Below are positions 16,853-24,799 of a DNA stretch of 64,000 nucleotides, piece after piece. Source of the DNA: Sulfurimonas sp. HSL-1716 (lineage in GTDB: Bacteria; Campylobacterota; Campylobacteria; Campylobacterales; Sulfurimonadaceae); the NCBI RefSeq assembly GCF_039645975.1, contig NZ_CP147918.1:2108001-2172000 (forward strand), written 5' to 3'. Below the pieces are notes generated by a model. That model was not told the origin of the DNA. It was given only the letters and a program-made list of their open reading frames with translations, and searched no databases. How positions within the stretch are numbered: the first letter of the stretch is position 1; every line of letters starts with the position of its first letter. A program made the translations under genes and the position numbers.

Positions 16853-18005
16853 ATCGTTAGCATCAATCTCACTTATTGCTGCAGTGTCAATCGGATTGAC
16901 AGCTTGTTTTGGAGAAGCGGCTCCTAGCTCGAATACTGCCGCAAATGCAAGCGTGTCGCATGTATACGCAAACGGAAAAGCTGTTATTGACGGCGGGGTC
17001 ACATATCCTGTCGTAAACGGCGAGACTTCTGTATACCGTGTCAATACGGATACTTTAAAAGGCGGATACACTTACGGACGCAAACCGACTAAAAACGAGT
17101 TGGACGCATGGGCAACATCCGTGACTCCGTTTGCCCCTCCTCCTGAAGGAAGCGGGTCGGTTTCTGACGGAAGTGATCTTTATGATGCAAAATGTGTTAT
17201 GTGCCATGGAGATTTCGGCTCAGGCGGAGGCGGATATCCCGCTCTTGCTAAAGGAAATGCTTACAAAGGGCAAAAAACACTTAAAAACCAAAGAACCGAA
17301 CCTGGAATGGAAGGTCCGCAGCGTGTTTTTGGAACATACTGGCCGCAGGCAAGCACTCTTTGGTGGTACATTAAAGAGGGTATGCCTCATCCGGCTCCAA
17401 AAAGCTTGACCGATGATGAAGTGTATGCTCTTGTAGCTTATATCTTAAATATAAACGAAATGAAGATCGACGGCAAGCCTGTTGATGACGATTATGTTTT
17501 AGACAGAGAAAAGTTTATGAAGATCGTTATGCCTAATCAGGACGGTTTCGTGCCTAAGATCGACGGACCGCATGGAACGGACAACGCTCGCGCGTTCTTT
17601 AACGATCCGAAAAATATCGGTGCACAAACTGTTGCCAACCGCTGTATGAAAGATTGTATTAAAGGTGATAATAAAGTTACTCATATTAAAATAGAGACGA
17701 AAGACTTTTTACCGCCTATGTCAGTCGCAAGAGATTTGCCTGCACAGGAGAGTAAAGGCGACGCAAACGCGGCAGCTAAAAAAGCCTATGAAGAGTCTTG
17801 TAAAATGTGTCATGGTGCAGACGGAATGGGAGCACCGGTATTCGGTAATAAAAAAGAGTGGGCACCTTTCTTGGTCAAAGGTATAAAAGAAGTTTATAAA
17901 AACGGTATCAACGGTATCAACGGTATGCCTCCAAAAGGCGGAACAAGTTTGTCGGACAAAGAGTTTGAAGCTGTAGTCGACTATATGGTTAACGCCAGCA
18001 AGTAA
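16833..18005 (+). CDS. soxD: Dihaem cytochrome c subunit of sulfane dehydrogenase
   Basis: SoxD accepts electrons from SoxC. Two haem-binding motifs are visible, CVMCH (121-125) and CKMCH (323-327), each in its own cytochrome c domain, with Met ligands likely in GMPHPAP and GMPPKGG. A further CMKDC pair lies at 271-275. The N-terminus has a lipoprotein signal, LTAC with Cys25 as the lipidated residue, so this SoxD is probably membrane-anchored. GGGGAGG precedes the ATG inside the end of soxC. Length 390 is normal for dihaem SoxD. Confidence 0.93.
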   Translation: MFKLDRKSLASISLIAAVSIGLTACFGEAAPSSNTAANASVSHVYANGKAVIDGGVTYPVVNGETSVYRVNTDTLKGGYTYGRKPTKNELDAWATSVTPFAPPPEGSGSVSDGSDLYDAKCVMCHGDFGSGGGGYPALAKGNAYKGQKTLKNQRTEPGMEGPQRVFGTYWPQASTLWWYIKEGMPHPAPKSLTDDEVYALVAYILNINEMKIDGKPVDDDYVLDREKFMKIVMPNQDGFVPKIDGPHGTDNARAFFNDPKNIGAQTVANRCMKDCIKGDNKVTHIKIETKDFLPPMSVARDLPAQESKGDANAAAKKAYEESCKMCHGADGMGAPVFGNKKEWAPFLVKGIKEVYKNGINGINGMPPKGGTSLSDKEFEAVVDYMVNASK

Positions 18006-18025
18006 ATCAAAAAAAAGGAAAAAGA

Positions 18026-18478
18026 ATGCAAAGAAGAAAATTTTTAAGTCTAGGTGCTTTGGCTGCTGTTGCCGCTACCGTACCTGCAACTCTTAGTGCT
18101 GAGGATTTCAGAAAATCTAAACCGGATGTATGGACAGCAAAAACTGTTGAAGACGCTATCGCAAAGTTATACGGAAAAAATGCAACTAAAAGCGATGCAG
18201 TAAAACTTACTACTCCCGATGTTGCAAGCAACGGCGGTCAGATCCCTGTAAGTTTTAAAACGGATATCGATGCAAAAACTGTTGCAGTATTCCAAAACGT
18301 CAACCCTGAAAGCGCCGTCATAGTTTATACAATCTATCCAGATAGCGTTATCGATTATTCGATCAAAATGAAAATGAAAAAAAGTGGAACTATTACTGTA
18401 GTCGTTGAAGGCAAAGACGGAAATCTTTATTCAACCAGCAAAACACTTAGTGTTGCTCTTGGCGGTTGTGAAGGCTGA
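18026..18478 (+). CDS. soxY: Sulfur carrier protein SoxY
   Basis: SoxY carries sulfur intermediates on a C-terminal Cys while bound to SoxZ. A Tat-type signal (RRKFLSLG, residues 3-10) precedes the mature part, followed by the SoxY beta-sandwich region. The carrier Cys is Cys148, but the tail reads GGCEG where the family motif is GGCGG. The 150-residue length fits. It follows soxD by 20 bases and precedes soxZ by 47. GGCGG in the gene end can pair with CCGCC just after the stop, a small hairpin. Confidence 0.92.
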   Translation: MQRRKFLSLGALAAVAATVPATLSAEDFRKSKPDVWTAKTVEDAIAKLYGKNATKSDAVKLTTPDVASNGGQIPVSFKTDIDAKTVAVFQNVNPESAVIVYTIYPDSVIDYSIKMKMKKSGTITVVVEGKDGNLYSTSKTLSVALGGCEG

Positions 18479-18525
18479 TCCGCCTTTACAGCAAATATGA
18501 AAACTATAAAGATAAAGGAATATTT

Positions 18526-18828
18526 ATGAAAATTAAAGCAAAACTAAAAGGTGATGTTATTGACGTTAAAGCTCTGGCTAAACATGAAATGATGACATAC
18601 GATGTAGCAAAGAAAAAAACAGGCGACAGAAACAATGCGAACTTCATTACTCATATCGATGCAAAAGTGAACGGCAAAGTAGTGTTCGAAGCGTCTACAA
18701 GTCAATTCTTATCAAAAAACCCTATCTTTAAATTCGCTTTTAAAGGTGCAAAAAAAGGTGACGAACTGGTAATGAGCTGGGTTGACCTAAAAGGCAATAC
18801 GGTCACAAAGACTGAAAAGATCAAATAA
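18526..18828 (+). CDS. soxZ: SoxZ, partner of the sulfur carrier
   Basis: SoxZ is a 100-residue immunoglobulin-like protein that forms the SoxYZ dimer and presents the SoxY arm to Sox enzymes. MKIKAKLKGDVIDVKALAKH, GDRNNANFITHI and the Lys-rich middle fit the family. It has no signal peptide; SoxZ is exported together with SoxY through the Tat signal of SoxY. AAAGGA precedes the ATG. A 12-bp hairpin follows its stop. Confidence 0.93.
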   Translation: MKIKAKLKGDVIDVKALAKHEMMTYDVAKKKTGDRNNANFITHIDAKVNGKVVFEASTSQFLSKNPIFKFAFKGAKKGDELVMSWVDLKGNTVTKTEKIK

Positions 18829-18834
18829 CAAAAA

Positions 18835-18862
18835 AGATACGGAAACTGCGGTTTTCGTATCT
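18835..18862 (+). terminator. Hairpin after soxZ
   Basis: A 12-bp stem (18835-18846 with 18851-18862, one G-T pair) with loop TGCG follows the soxZ stop by 6 bases. There is no strong T-run, so it may give partial termination or protect the soxCDYZ message ahead of the next gene. Confidence 0.6.
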
Positions 18863-18887
18863 CTTCACCATTAACAGAGGTAGAAAC

Positions 18888-19376
18888 TTGTATAAATCAA
18901 TATTCAAAGCTTTTTTGCTTCTAACAACACTTCATCTATCACTTTTTTCAAGAGATATCAATATTGACGATATCGTAAAAAAAGCAAATCAGTCCCATAA
19001 ACATCTCTTTCTCTATCTGCATAGAAAAGATTGTGTGTACTGTGAAGAGATGCTTACCTTTACAATAAATGATGATGAAGTAAAAAAGATTTTAGGCAAT
19101 AAGTTCATCTATGAGCACATTGATATCTTAGACAAAGATCATGTTGTATACAAGAGTTTCAAAGGCAACGGTAAAGAGTTTGCAAGGCTTATAGGATACG
19201 ACATGTATCCGACTTCGATCTTTTTTGATAAGAACGAAAAGATCGTTTATGCTCAGCCGGGAGTGATCGATAAAAACAGATTCATTCTCCTGCTCCAATA
19301 TATAAGCGGCAATCTTTTCAAAACCATCGATTTTGAAGATTATGTCGGCAAAATCGGACATAAAGAGAAAAAATAA
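18888..19376 (+). CDS. Periplasmic thioredoxin-fold protein (SoxW-like)
   Basis: A 162-residue thioredoxin-fold protein with a signal peptide (about 1-21) and a CVYC redox pair (Cys49, Cys52) in the context LYLHRKDCVYCEEM; the cis-Pro region is MYPTSIFF. It would act in the periplasm as a thiol reductant or oxidant. Its position behind soxZ suggests keeping SoxYZ or a Sox cytochrome in the right redox state, as SoxW does elsewhere; that is inference. The start is TTG at 18888, preceded by AGAGG. The stop directly abuts the next ATG. Confidence 0.82.
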   Translation: MYKSIFKAFLLLTTLHLSLFSRDINIDDIVKKANQSHKHLFLYLHRKDCVYCEEMLTFTINDDEVKKILGNKFIYEHIDILDKDHVVYKSFKGNGKEFARLIGYDMYPTSIFFDKNEKIVYAQPGVIDKNRFILLLQYISGNLFKTIDFEDYVGKIGHKEKK

Positions 19377-19820
19377 ATGTTAACGACAACGAATACTTTG
19401 GCCAAAGTGGTGAGTTTATATATCTCCAGGGCTTCTGAACCTTCCAGATTGAACAAAAATGAGCTGATCTTGGACGACAGCGGTGTACTCGGTGACAAGT
19501 TTTACGGCAAAGATATCTGCCGTGCGATACTAGTAACATCTCTTGATGCATACAGACTGGCAAAAGATGCCGGCATAGATATCGATTACGGCGCTTTGGG
19601 AGAAAATATACTCATAGACGGAAACATAAAAGATATGGATCTTGGTGAAACATTCAAAATCGGCGATCTTGTTTTTGAGATAACCCAGCACTGCACCTTA
19701 TGCAACGGACTCTCTAAAATCGATCCTAAACTGCCTAAGCTTCTAAAAGACGACAGAGGTATATTTATAAAAGCCGTCAATGCCGGAAGTATAAAAACAG
19801 ACGATATGCTATATGTCTGA
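19377..19820 (+). CDS. MOSC-domain protein
   Basis: A 147-residue stand-alone MOSC domain, the sulfur-carrier fold of molybdenum cofactor sulfurase C-termini and YiiM/YuaD-type proteins. GVLGDKFYGKD, the G-E-N motif in YGALGENILI and the HCTLCNG pair (Cys106, Cys109) are visible. Family members carry sulfur or bind molybdenum cofactor. Its ATG abuts the thioredoxin gene, so the two are co-translated. Being behind soxCDYZ, it may service the SoxC cofactor or move sulfur, which is inference. Confidence 0.85.
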   Translation: MLTTTNTLAKVVSLYISRASEPSRLNKNELILDDSGVLGDKFYGKDICRAILVTSLDAYRLAKDAGIDIDYGALGENILIDGNIKDMDLGETFKIGDLVFEITQHCTLCNGLSKIDPKLPKLLKDDRGIFIKAVNAGSIKTDDMLYV

Positions 19821-19840
19821 TCTGTTTGCAGATCTATGAT

Positions 19841-19893
19841 CTCTTGTTTTGGGTTCTTTCTTATTAAAGATAAAATAGAATCCAAAACAAGAG
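19841..19893 (+). terminator. 17-bp hairpin after the MOSC gene
   Basis: CTCTTGTTTTGGGTTCT (19841-19857) pairs with 19877-19893, with one G-T pair and a 19-base loop. A second small hairpin AGAAGC/GCTTCT (19902-19919) followed by TTT lies just downstream. Together they probably end the sox transcript before the DUF4395 gene. Confidence 0.6.
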
Positions 19894-19962
19894 CCTTTAC
19901 GAGAAGCATATAAGCTTCTTTAAACAAAATAGACGAGATAATAAAGTAACAAAAGGATATTT

Positions 19963-20697
19963 TTGAGCTTACAAAGTTTTTTATGGGATTATGGAGAAAA
20001 GGTTCCCGGGTATGACATTACAGTCGTAAACGAGAGAGAAGCCAGAGCTGCAGCAGGAATACTCGGAGTAATGGGGACCATCATTATCTTTGTCGGTATA
20101 GGATTCAACCATACGATGGTAGCAAGGATATATCTGGCATTTTTGTGGGTCGACTTTACGCTAAGAATGATAAGTCCAAAATATGTTCCCTCTTTGCTTT
20201 TGGGAAGATTTTTCGTACAAAATCAAAAACCTGAATATGTAGGCGGATTGCAAAAACGCTTTGCATGGACCATAGGCTGGTTTATCTCGCTGCCCATGGT
20301 CTGGTGGTTCGTTCTTCACTGGGAGATCACTTTTTATAAAGTCCTGATCTGTGTGCTCTGCGCTTCGTTGATGTTCTTGGAAAGCGCTTTTTCCATATGT
20401 GTAGGCTGTATGATATACAAAGTCATCACAAGAAAGAATGCGGAATATTGTCCCGGAGGGGTATGCGAACTGCGCAAAAAGGATCCTGTGCAGACTTTCA
20501 ATCCACTGCAAAAAGTGATCACTGCTTTAGCGATGCTTGGACTTATCGTGGGAACTTACGTCTTTTTGGCTTACGAACAGCCTAAAACTTTCTTCGGTGA
20601 ATTTCTCCATGAAGCGGTTTTGACAAAAGCACAGCTTAAAAAAGAGAAAGATGAAGCGTACCAGAAGCAGCTGGAAAAAGAGTTCGGAGACGACTGA
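19963..20697 (+). CDS. DUF4395 membrane protein
   Basis: A 244-residue inner-membrane protein of the DUF4395 type: VNEREARAAAG near the start, four or five membrane segments, ICVGCMIY in the third part, CPGGVCE at about 166-172, another membrane segment and a charged C-terminal tail. The paired Cys motifs suggest thiol chemistry; DUF4395 proteins often occur with thioredoxin-like or rhodanese genes. The start is TTG at 19963 with AAAGGA 7 bases upstream. It lies downstream of the sox genes but behind two hairpins. Confidence 0.8.
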   Translation: MSLQSFLWDYGEKVPGYDITVVNEREARAAAGILGVMGTIIIFVGIGFNHTMVARIYLAFLWVDFTLRMISPKYVPSLLLGRFFVQNQKPEYVGGLQKRFAWTIGWFISLPMVWWFVLHWEITFYKVLICVLCASLMFLESAFSICVGCMIYKVITRKNAEYCPGGVCELRKKDPVQTFNPLQKVITALAMLGLIVGTYVFLAYEQPKTFFGEFLHEAVLTKAQLKKEKDEAYQKQLEKEFGDD

Positions 20698-20717
20698 TCT
20701 GCGAAACTCTTTATCCG

Positions 20718-21182
20718 CTAATATATAAAAAGCAGATAGTAGATAACGATTCCCATTGAAGAGCTTACCGTCATTCCCAAAAAGACGTACCGTCCGATTC
20801 TGGGATGTGATGCCGGCACCCCTTTTGCCTCTACTTTATAATTTTTTACGGCACTGTAGATAAGTGCCGACCACAATACGACACTGACAATAGCTATGCC
20901 CACATGTACGATCAAAAAGGTCATCATAAATCCGTAAGAAACACCTGACGTCTTCATAAACTCCATAATACCGCCTGACATTCTCATACCGACCTCAAAT
21001 ATCGCAACGACGACCAGCGTTACTGCAAAAAGGATAGATTGACAGATGAAATGTCTGTCATATTTTTTCTTGATCGCAAACGAGATACACAAAAACATCA
21101 AAAACGGCAGTATCGCAAAATAGAGGGTAACAATATCCAGATATAACGGTGCTGCCGTACCTAAAAAACCTGAGCTGAACAT
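20718..21182 (-). CDS. DUF420-like membrane protein
   Basis: A 154-residue protein with about five membrane segments. Conserved His residues in TFLIVHVGIAI and SHPRIGRYVF resemble DUF420/YozB proteins, small membrane proteins linked in other bacteria to cytochrome oxidase or copper handling. The match is moderate. It converges on the DUF4395 gene and is followed by the DUF488 gene upstream on the same strand after 32 bases. Function is unknown. Confidence 0.65.
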   Translation of the reverse strand: MFSSGFLGTAAPLYLDIVTLYFAILPFLMFLCISFAIKKKYDRHFICQSILFAVTLVVVAIFEVGMRMSGGIMEFMKTSGVSYGFMMTFLIVHVGIAIVSVVLWSALIYSAVKNYKVEAKGVPASHPRIGRYVFLGMTVSSSMGIVIYYLLFIY

Positions 21183-21214
21183 ATTTTATTCCTTTGTATC
21201 TATTTAAAAAAACA

Positions 21215-21568
21215 TCAATTGATTTTATTTTCTATATACTCTTTTAAGATTATCGCATGTGTATGCAGCGTGTCTTTTGCACCGAATACAAAGGTGACTC
21301 TGTCATGCTGCAGATATTTTATGAACTCTTCTACGGCTTTTGGATTATCGTCGAGCTCGTTGATATAACGCCTTTTAAACTCATCCCATTTTAAAGGATC
21401 ATGCGAAAACCATTTTCTAAGAGACGTACTTGGCGTGACGTCTTTAGCCCAAAAATCGATATGCGCAAAATCTTTGGACACCCCTCTTGGCCAGATTCTG
21501 TCTACAAGGATACGAAAGCCGTCATTTTGCTCCGGCGTCTCATATGCGCGCTTAAGTAAGATAACCAT
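21215..21568 (-). CDS. DUF488-family protein
   Basis: A 117-residue protein of the DUF488 (YeaO-like) type, recognised by KRAYETPEQNDGFRILVDRIWPRGVSK and the late HTHAIILKEYI. The family has no settled biochemical role. The frame extends upstream to 21637, but ATG at 21568 is preferred because GGGAGG lies 6-7 bases before it; the extension would also overlap the end of the upstream GGDEF gene. It probably forms a transcript with the DUF420-like gene. Confidence 0.82.
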   Translation of the reverse strand: MVILLKRAYETPEQNDGFRILVDRIWPRGVSKDFAHIDFWAKDVTPSTSLRKWFSHDPLKWDEFKRRYINELDDNPKAVEEFIKYLQHDRVTFVFGAKDTLHTHAIILKEYIENKIN

Positions 21569-21611
21569 AGACACCCTCCCTTTATTATAAACAAATACGT
21601 TTATGCAAGAC

Positions 21612-23912
21612 TCAGCTTCCTGTTTTTTTTGTTTCATTTAAAATAATATATTTGTTTTTACCGGACATTTTCGCTTTGTACATGGCTTGATCGGCCTGTT
21701 TGATAATTTGATCGGCTTGCAATTTATCTTTTTGCGGATACAATGTAACTCCAATACTTGCTGAAACATTGATAGGGCAATTTTCAATACTGACCGGCTC
21801 TGCTATAGTATTTATAAGTCTGGTTAAAAAAGGAGCAACACTTTCTTCATCTTGAATATCAACGAACAAAGCTATAAACTCATCCCCGCCTATGCGAGAA
21901 ACTGTATCGCTTTGGCGAAGCAGACTTGTCATTTTTTCAGCCAACAAAATAAGCAGTTTATCTCCAATAGTATGACCGTATGTATCATTTACCGCTTTAA
22001 ACCCATCGATATCGATGTATGCGACGGCTATCATCTGCTTTCTGCGAATTGCCTGAGAAATCGCCTGTTTCATTCTATCGGCAAACAGCATACGGTTGGG
22101 TAGATTTGTCAAAGCATCATAATGAGCACTGCGTTCAAGTTCTAGCTGCTGTAGTTTTTGTTGTGTTATATCCGTGAAAATGGAAATATAGTTTTGCACC
22201 GCTTTGTTATCATCATAAACGACGCTGATCGTAGCACTTTCAACATATTCTTCTCCATCCTTTTTACGATTCCACAACTCCCCTTTCCATACACCCTCTT
22301 TATGCAAAGTTGCCCAAAGTTTTGAGTAAAACGCTTGATCGTTACGACCGGATTTAAGGATATTTGGTTTTTTACCGAGAACGTCGGTGCGTGAGTAACC
22401 CGTTATAGTCGTAAATGCTTCATTTACATCCATGATGATATTATCTTTATCTGTAATAATAATACCCTCATGCGTATTGGTAAATACACTTGCTGAGAGC
22501 TTAAGCTTCTCTTCTGAACGTTTGCGTTCTGTTATATCGCTAATAAAGGCAAGAAGATATCCGCTTCCCCTGTATTTAATATAAGTCAGATTGATTTCGA
22601 CTGGAAAGACGGTTCCGTTTTTGTTTTGATGCATCGTAAAAACTATTTTCGAACCTTTTTGTTTGAGCTCATTCCAAAGGATTGGCAGCCGAGACTCAGG
22701 AAATTCAGGATCAATGTCAGGTATTCTCATTGATCTTAGCTCTTGTTTTGTATAGCCGAGTTGACGAACGGAACCATCGTTCACATATTTGAAAAATCCA
22801 TTTTCATCGGTCAAATACACTGCTTCATCTACTTGATCAAGGGCATATTGCATAAGTTTGAGTTCTTCTTCCGATTCTTTATCCTGCGTAATATCTCTGG
22901 CAAAGCCTACTGTTCCAAAAAGAGTTCCGGCTTTGTTCAAAATAGGGGCTTTATAGGTCTGATACCACTTTCTTTCCCCTTGCCCTTCTATAAGCTCCTC
23001 TAACTCTTTTTTTTGCAATGATGCCATAACCTCTTTATCATCGGCACGATAGGCATCTGCTAGATCTTTTGGAAAATAATCCAAATCATTTTTACCGATG
23101 AGCTCTGACGTACTTTTGACCCCGGCTGCGTTGGCAAAAGATTTATTTACAGCTAAAAAATTGCTGTTTGTATCTTTTAGCCAAATAAGAAACGGAAAAC
23201 TATCCAAAAGCGCACGCTGATAACTTTCGCTTTTTTTGAGTTCTTCTTCATCATGTCTTGATTTTGTAATGTCCGTCCCCGAGGACAAGATACCTTCTAT
23301 ATTTCCATCACTGTCTTTGACATGCTCATTATGCCACTCAATAAGTCTGATGCTTCCGTCTTTTTGCAGCAGTTTCGTTTCATATGTTCTGTAAGGTTCG
23401 ATATTCCCGCGCATAACATCTGCACACGATTCCTTGATCGATACCTGATCTTCTATAGGAATAGTTTCTTCTATCCAATTTTTACCCAGTAACTCATTTT
23501 CCGATTCGTATCCAAGAGCTTTACACAGTTCATTGTTAGCTAAGAGAATGTTAGCGTCGGTATCCAGTGCTACGATCAACGTTCCGGTAATATTCAGATA
23601 GCGAAGGGCGCGTTTTTGTGCATAATCAAGGTTGGTCTCCGTATCTTTTTGAAGAACCGTTATCCTGTTCTTTTCACTTTCCACTTCACGAAGATGACGC
23701 AACAAGAAGGCTATTAATCCAAAAACAATAAATCCGGTAATAGCAGGGATGGTAAATCCGACAATAAACAGGTTCTCATCAAAAAATACGCCGGTCAGTA
23801 TATAACTGTGAAGCGCTACCAGCAGCTCTGAAATAACGAGCGCCAATGATGTGAACAGTATGACGAATGACCAAAATCCAAGCTTGGCTAAAAAGGTAAT
23901 AATTGCATTCAT
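21612..23912 (-). CDS. Membrane PAS-GGDEF diguanylate cyclase
   Basis: A 766-residue sensor with two N-terminal membrane segments (about 10-35 and 48-70), a short coiled coil, four PAS domains (roughly 105-225, 235-345, 355-475 and 485-600, several with GSI..EWHNEHV- or YLLAFISDITER-type PAC ends) and a C-terminal GGDEF domain with intact RIGGDEF. It should make c-di-GMP in response to redox or small-molecule signals; no haem or flavin Cys is obvious. A -35/-10 promoter ends 6 bases before the ATG and there is no ribosome site, so the message may be leaderless. Confidence 0.92.
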   Translation of the reverse strand: MNAIITFLAKLGFWSFVILFTSLALVISELLVALHSYILTGVFFDENLFIVGFTIPAITGFIVFGLIAFLLRHLREVESEKNRITVLQKDTETNLDYAQKRALRYLNITGTLIVALDTDANILLANNELCKALGYESENELLGKNWIEETIPIEDQVSIKESCADVMRGNIEPYRTYETKLLQKDGSIRLIEWHNEHVKDSDGNIEGILSSGTDITKSRHDEEELKKSESYQRALLDSFPFLIWLKDTNSNFLAVNKSFANAAGVKSTSELIGKNDLDYFPKDLADAYRADDKEVMASLQKKELEELIEGQGERKWYQTYKAPILNKAGTLFGTVGFARDITQDKESEEELKLMQYALDQVDEAVYLTDENGFFKYVNDGSVRQLGYTKQELRSMRIPDIDPEFPESRLPILWNELKQKGSKIVFTMHQNKNGTVFPVEINLTYIKYRGSGYLLAFISDITERKRSEEKLKLSASVFTNTHEGIIITDKDNIIMDVNEAFTTITGYSRTDVLGKKPNILKSGRNDQAFYSKLWATLHKEGVWKGELWNRKKDGEEYVESATISVVYDDNKAVQNYISIFTDITQQKLQQLELERSAHYDALTNLPNRMLFADRMKQAISQAIRRKQMIAVAYIDIDGFKAVNDTYGHTIGDKLLILLAEKMTSLLRQSDTVSRIGGDEFIALFVDIQDEESVAPFLTRLINTIAEPVSIENCPINVSASIGVTLYPQKDKLQADQIIKQADQAMYKAKMSGKNKYIILNETKKTGS

Positions 23913-23918
23913 TGTTAC

Positions 23919-23946
23919 ATTATATTATTTCTAGTCTTAAACACAA
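23919..23946 (-). promoter_or_regulatory. Promoter 6 bases from the PAS-GGDEF start codon
   Basis: On the minus strand TTGTGT (23946-23941), a 16-base spacer and TATAAT (23924-23919) are followed by 6 bases and the ATG. Transcription would start on the A of ATG. No Shine-Dalgarno sequence is present. Confidence 0.6.
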
Positions 23947-24077
23947 GATTCTCGTCATTTTTCATTGCGTCGGTCATATGCTGTGATCGTCCCGCTAAAT
24001 CAATCAACTTGAGAAATATTATCGGAGGAAAAAAGAAAATTAAATTGTAATCAAATAGAGTATATATTTGCTGAAAG

Positions 24078-24153
24078 TGGTGCTCACAACTGGACTCGAA
24101 CCAGTGACTCTTACCTTGTCGAGGTAATACTCTACCAACTGAGTTATGCGAGC
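24078..24153 (-). tRNA. tRNA-Val (anticodon GAC), with C at position 33
   Basis: The minus strand folds into a full cloverleaf: 7-bp acceptor stem (GCTCGCA with TGTGAGC), D arm ACTC/GAGT with AGTTGGTA loop, 5-bp anticodon stem TTACC/GGTAA, T arm ACTGG-TTCGAGT-CCAGT, discriminator A and an encoded CCA. The anticodon loop reads TCGACAA, so the anticodon is GAC (valine codons GUC/GUU). Position 33, almost always U, is C here. All other parts look functional. Confidence 0.92.
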
Positions 24154-24220
24154 ACTTCATTAGAAGACTGAAATAATATTATATTACTACTTAAATTAAG
24201 CAAAAGCAAACAGCAATTTA

Positions 24221-24228
24221 TGTAAAAT
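24221..24228 (+). promoter_or_regulatory. -10 box 6 bases from the orphan gene ATG
   Basis: TGTAAAAT (TAAAAT at 24223-24228) ends 6 bases before the ATG at 24235, again without a ribosome site. No -35 box is clear. Confidence 0.35.
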
Positions 24229-24234
24229 CTTTGT

Positions 24235-24702
24235 ATGTCACATCTACCGAATACTTTAAACTCTTATTGGTTATGGCGGGAAGTCCGTGAAAAGCTTCAT
24301 GTATCCAATCCTGTATATAAATATTGGAAAGATACACCAAACATAAAACTGAACAATAAGTACGTATTTGTGCAGAAAAACACTCTTCCCAAAAAGTACG
24401 AGCATATAGAACCGATACTCACCGATCTCTCCGGTTATCTTCCGATAAAATATGCTTCAGACCGGCTGCATATCAATGAACATGTGTTTAGCTACGAGAA
24501 GATGAGACTCTACAAAGAGTTCGAATATAAATACGTTCAGGATATAAAATTCGTGAACATCAGAAAGTTTTTCATAGAGTACGGCATAAAAGTCGATAAG
24601 AACTCTCTGCTTCATCTGGGGCGCATAAAAGACTTGGAGATAACAAGCAGCTCCACTTTTTACAATCTCAAGGACGATTACGGACTAGTCGTATACAACT
24701 AG
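24235..24702 (+). CDS. Unrecognised 155-aa protein
   Basis: I do not recognise this family. The product is rich in Tyr, Lys and aromatic residues, without signal peptide, membrane segment or Cys. Residues 60-115 (LPIKYASDRLHINEHVFSYE and onward to FFIEYGI) look like a helix-strand region with a helix-turn-helix flavour but no certain match. Codon use is like the neighbours. It stands alone between the tRNA and nifS, and its ATG sits 6 bases behind a -10 box, so it may be leaderless. Confidence 0.6.
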   Translation: MSHLPNTLNSYWLWREVREKLHVSNPVYKYWKDTPNIKLNNKYVFVQKNTLPKKYEHIEPILTDLSGYLPIKYASDRLHINEHVFSYEKMRLYKEFEYKYVQDIKFVNIRKFFIEYGIKVDKNSLLHLGRIKDLEITSSSTFYNLKDDYGLVVYN

Positions 24703-24799
24703 CTTTTAATTTTACTTCTGCAATGTTAACGGTAAATATATAGTTTTTACGTCAAAACATCTCATAGAGTATCCATTTAAACCGTTTTTATGAAATTAT

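Noticed and set aside
23915-24160. An 81-codon frame covering the tRNA
   Set aside because: It runs through the whole tRNA-Val gene on the same strand; the tRNA cloverleaf explains the sequence.
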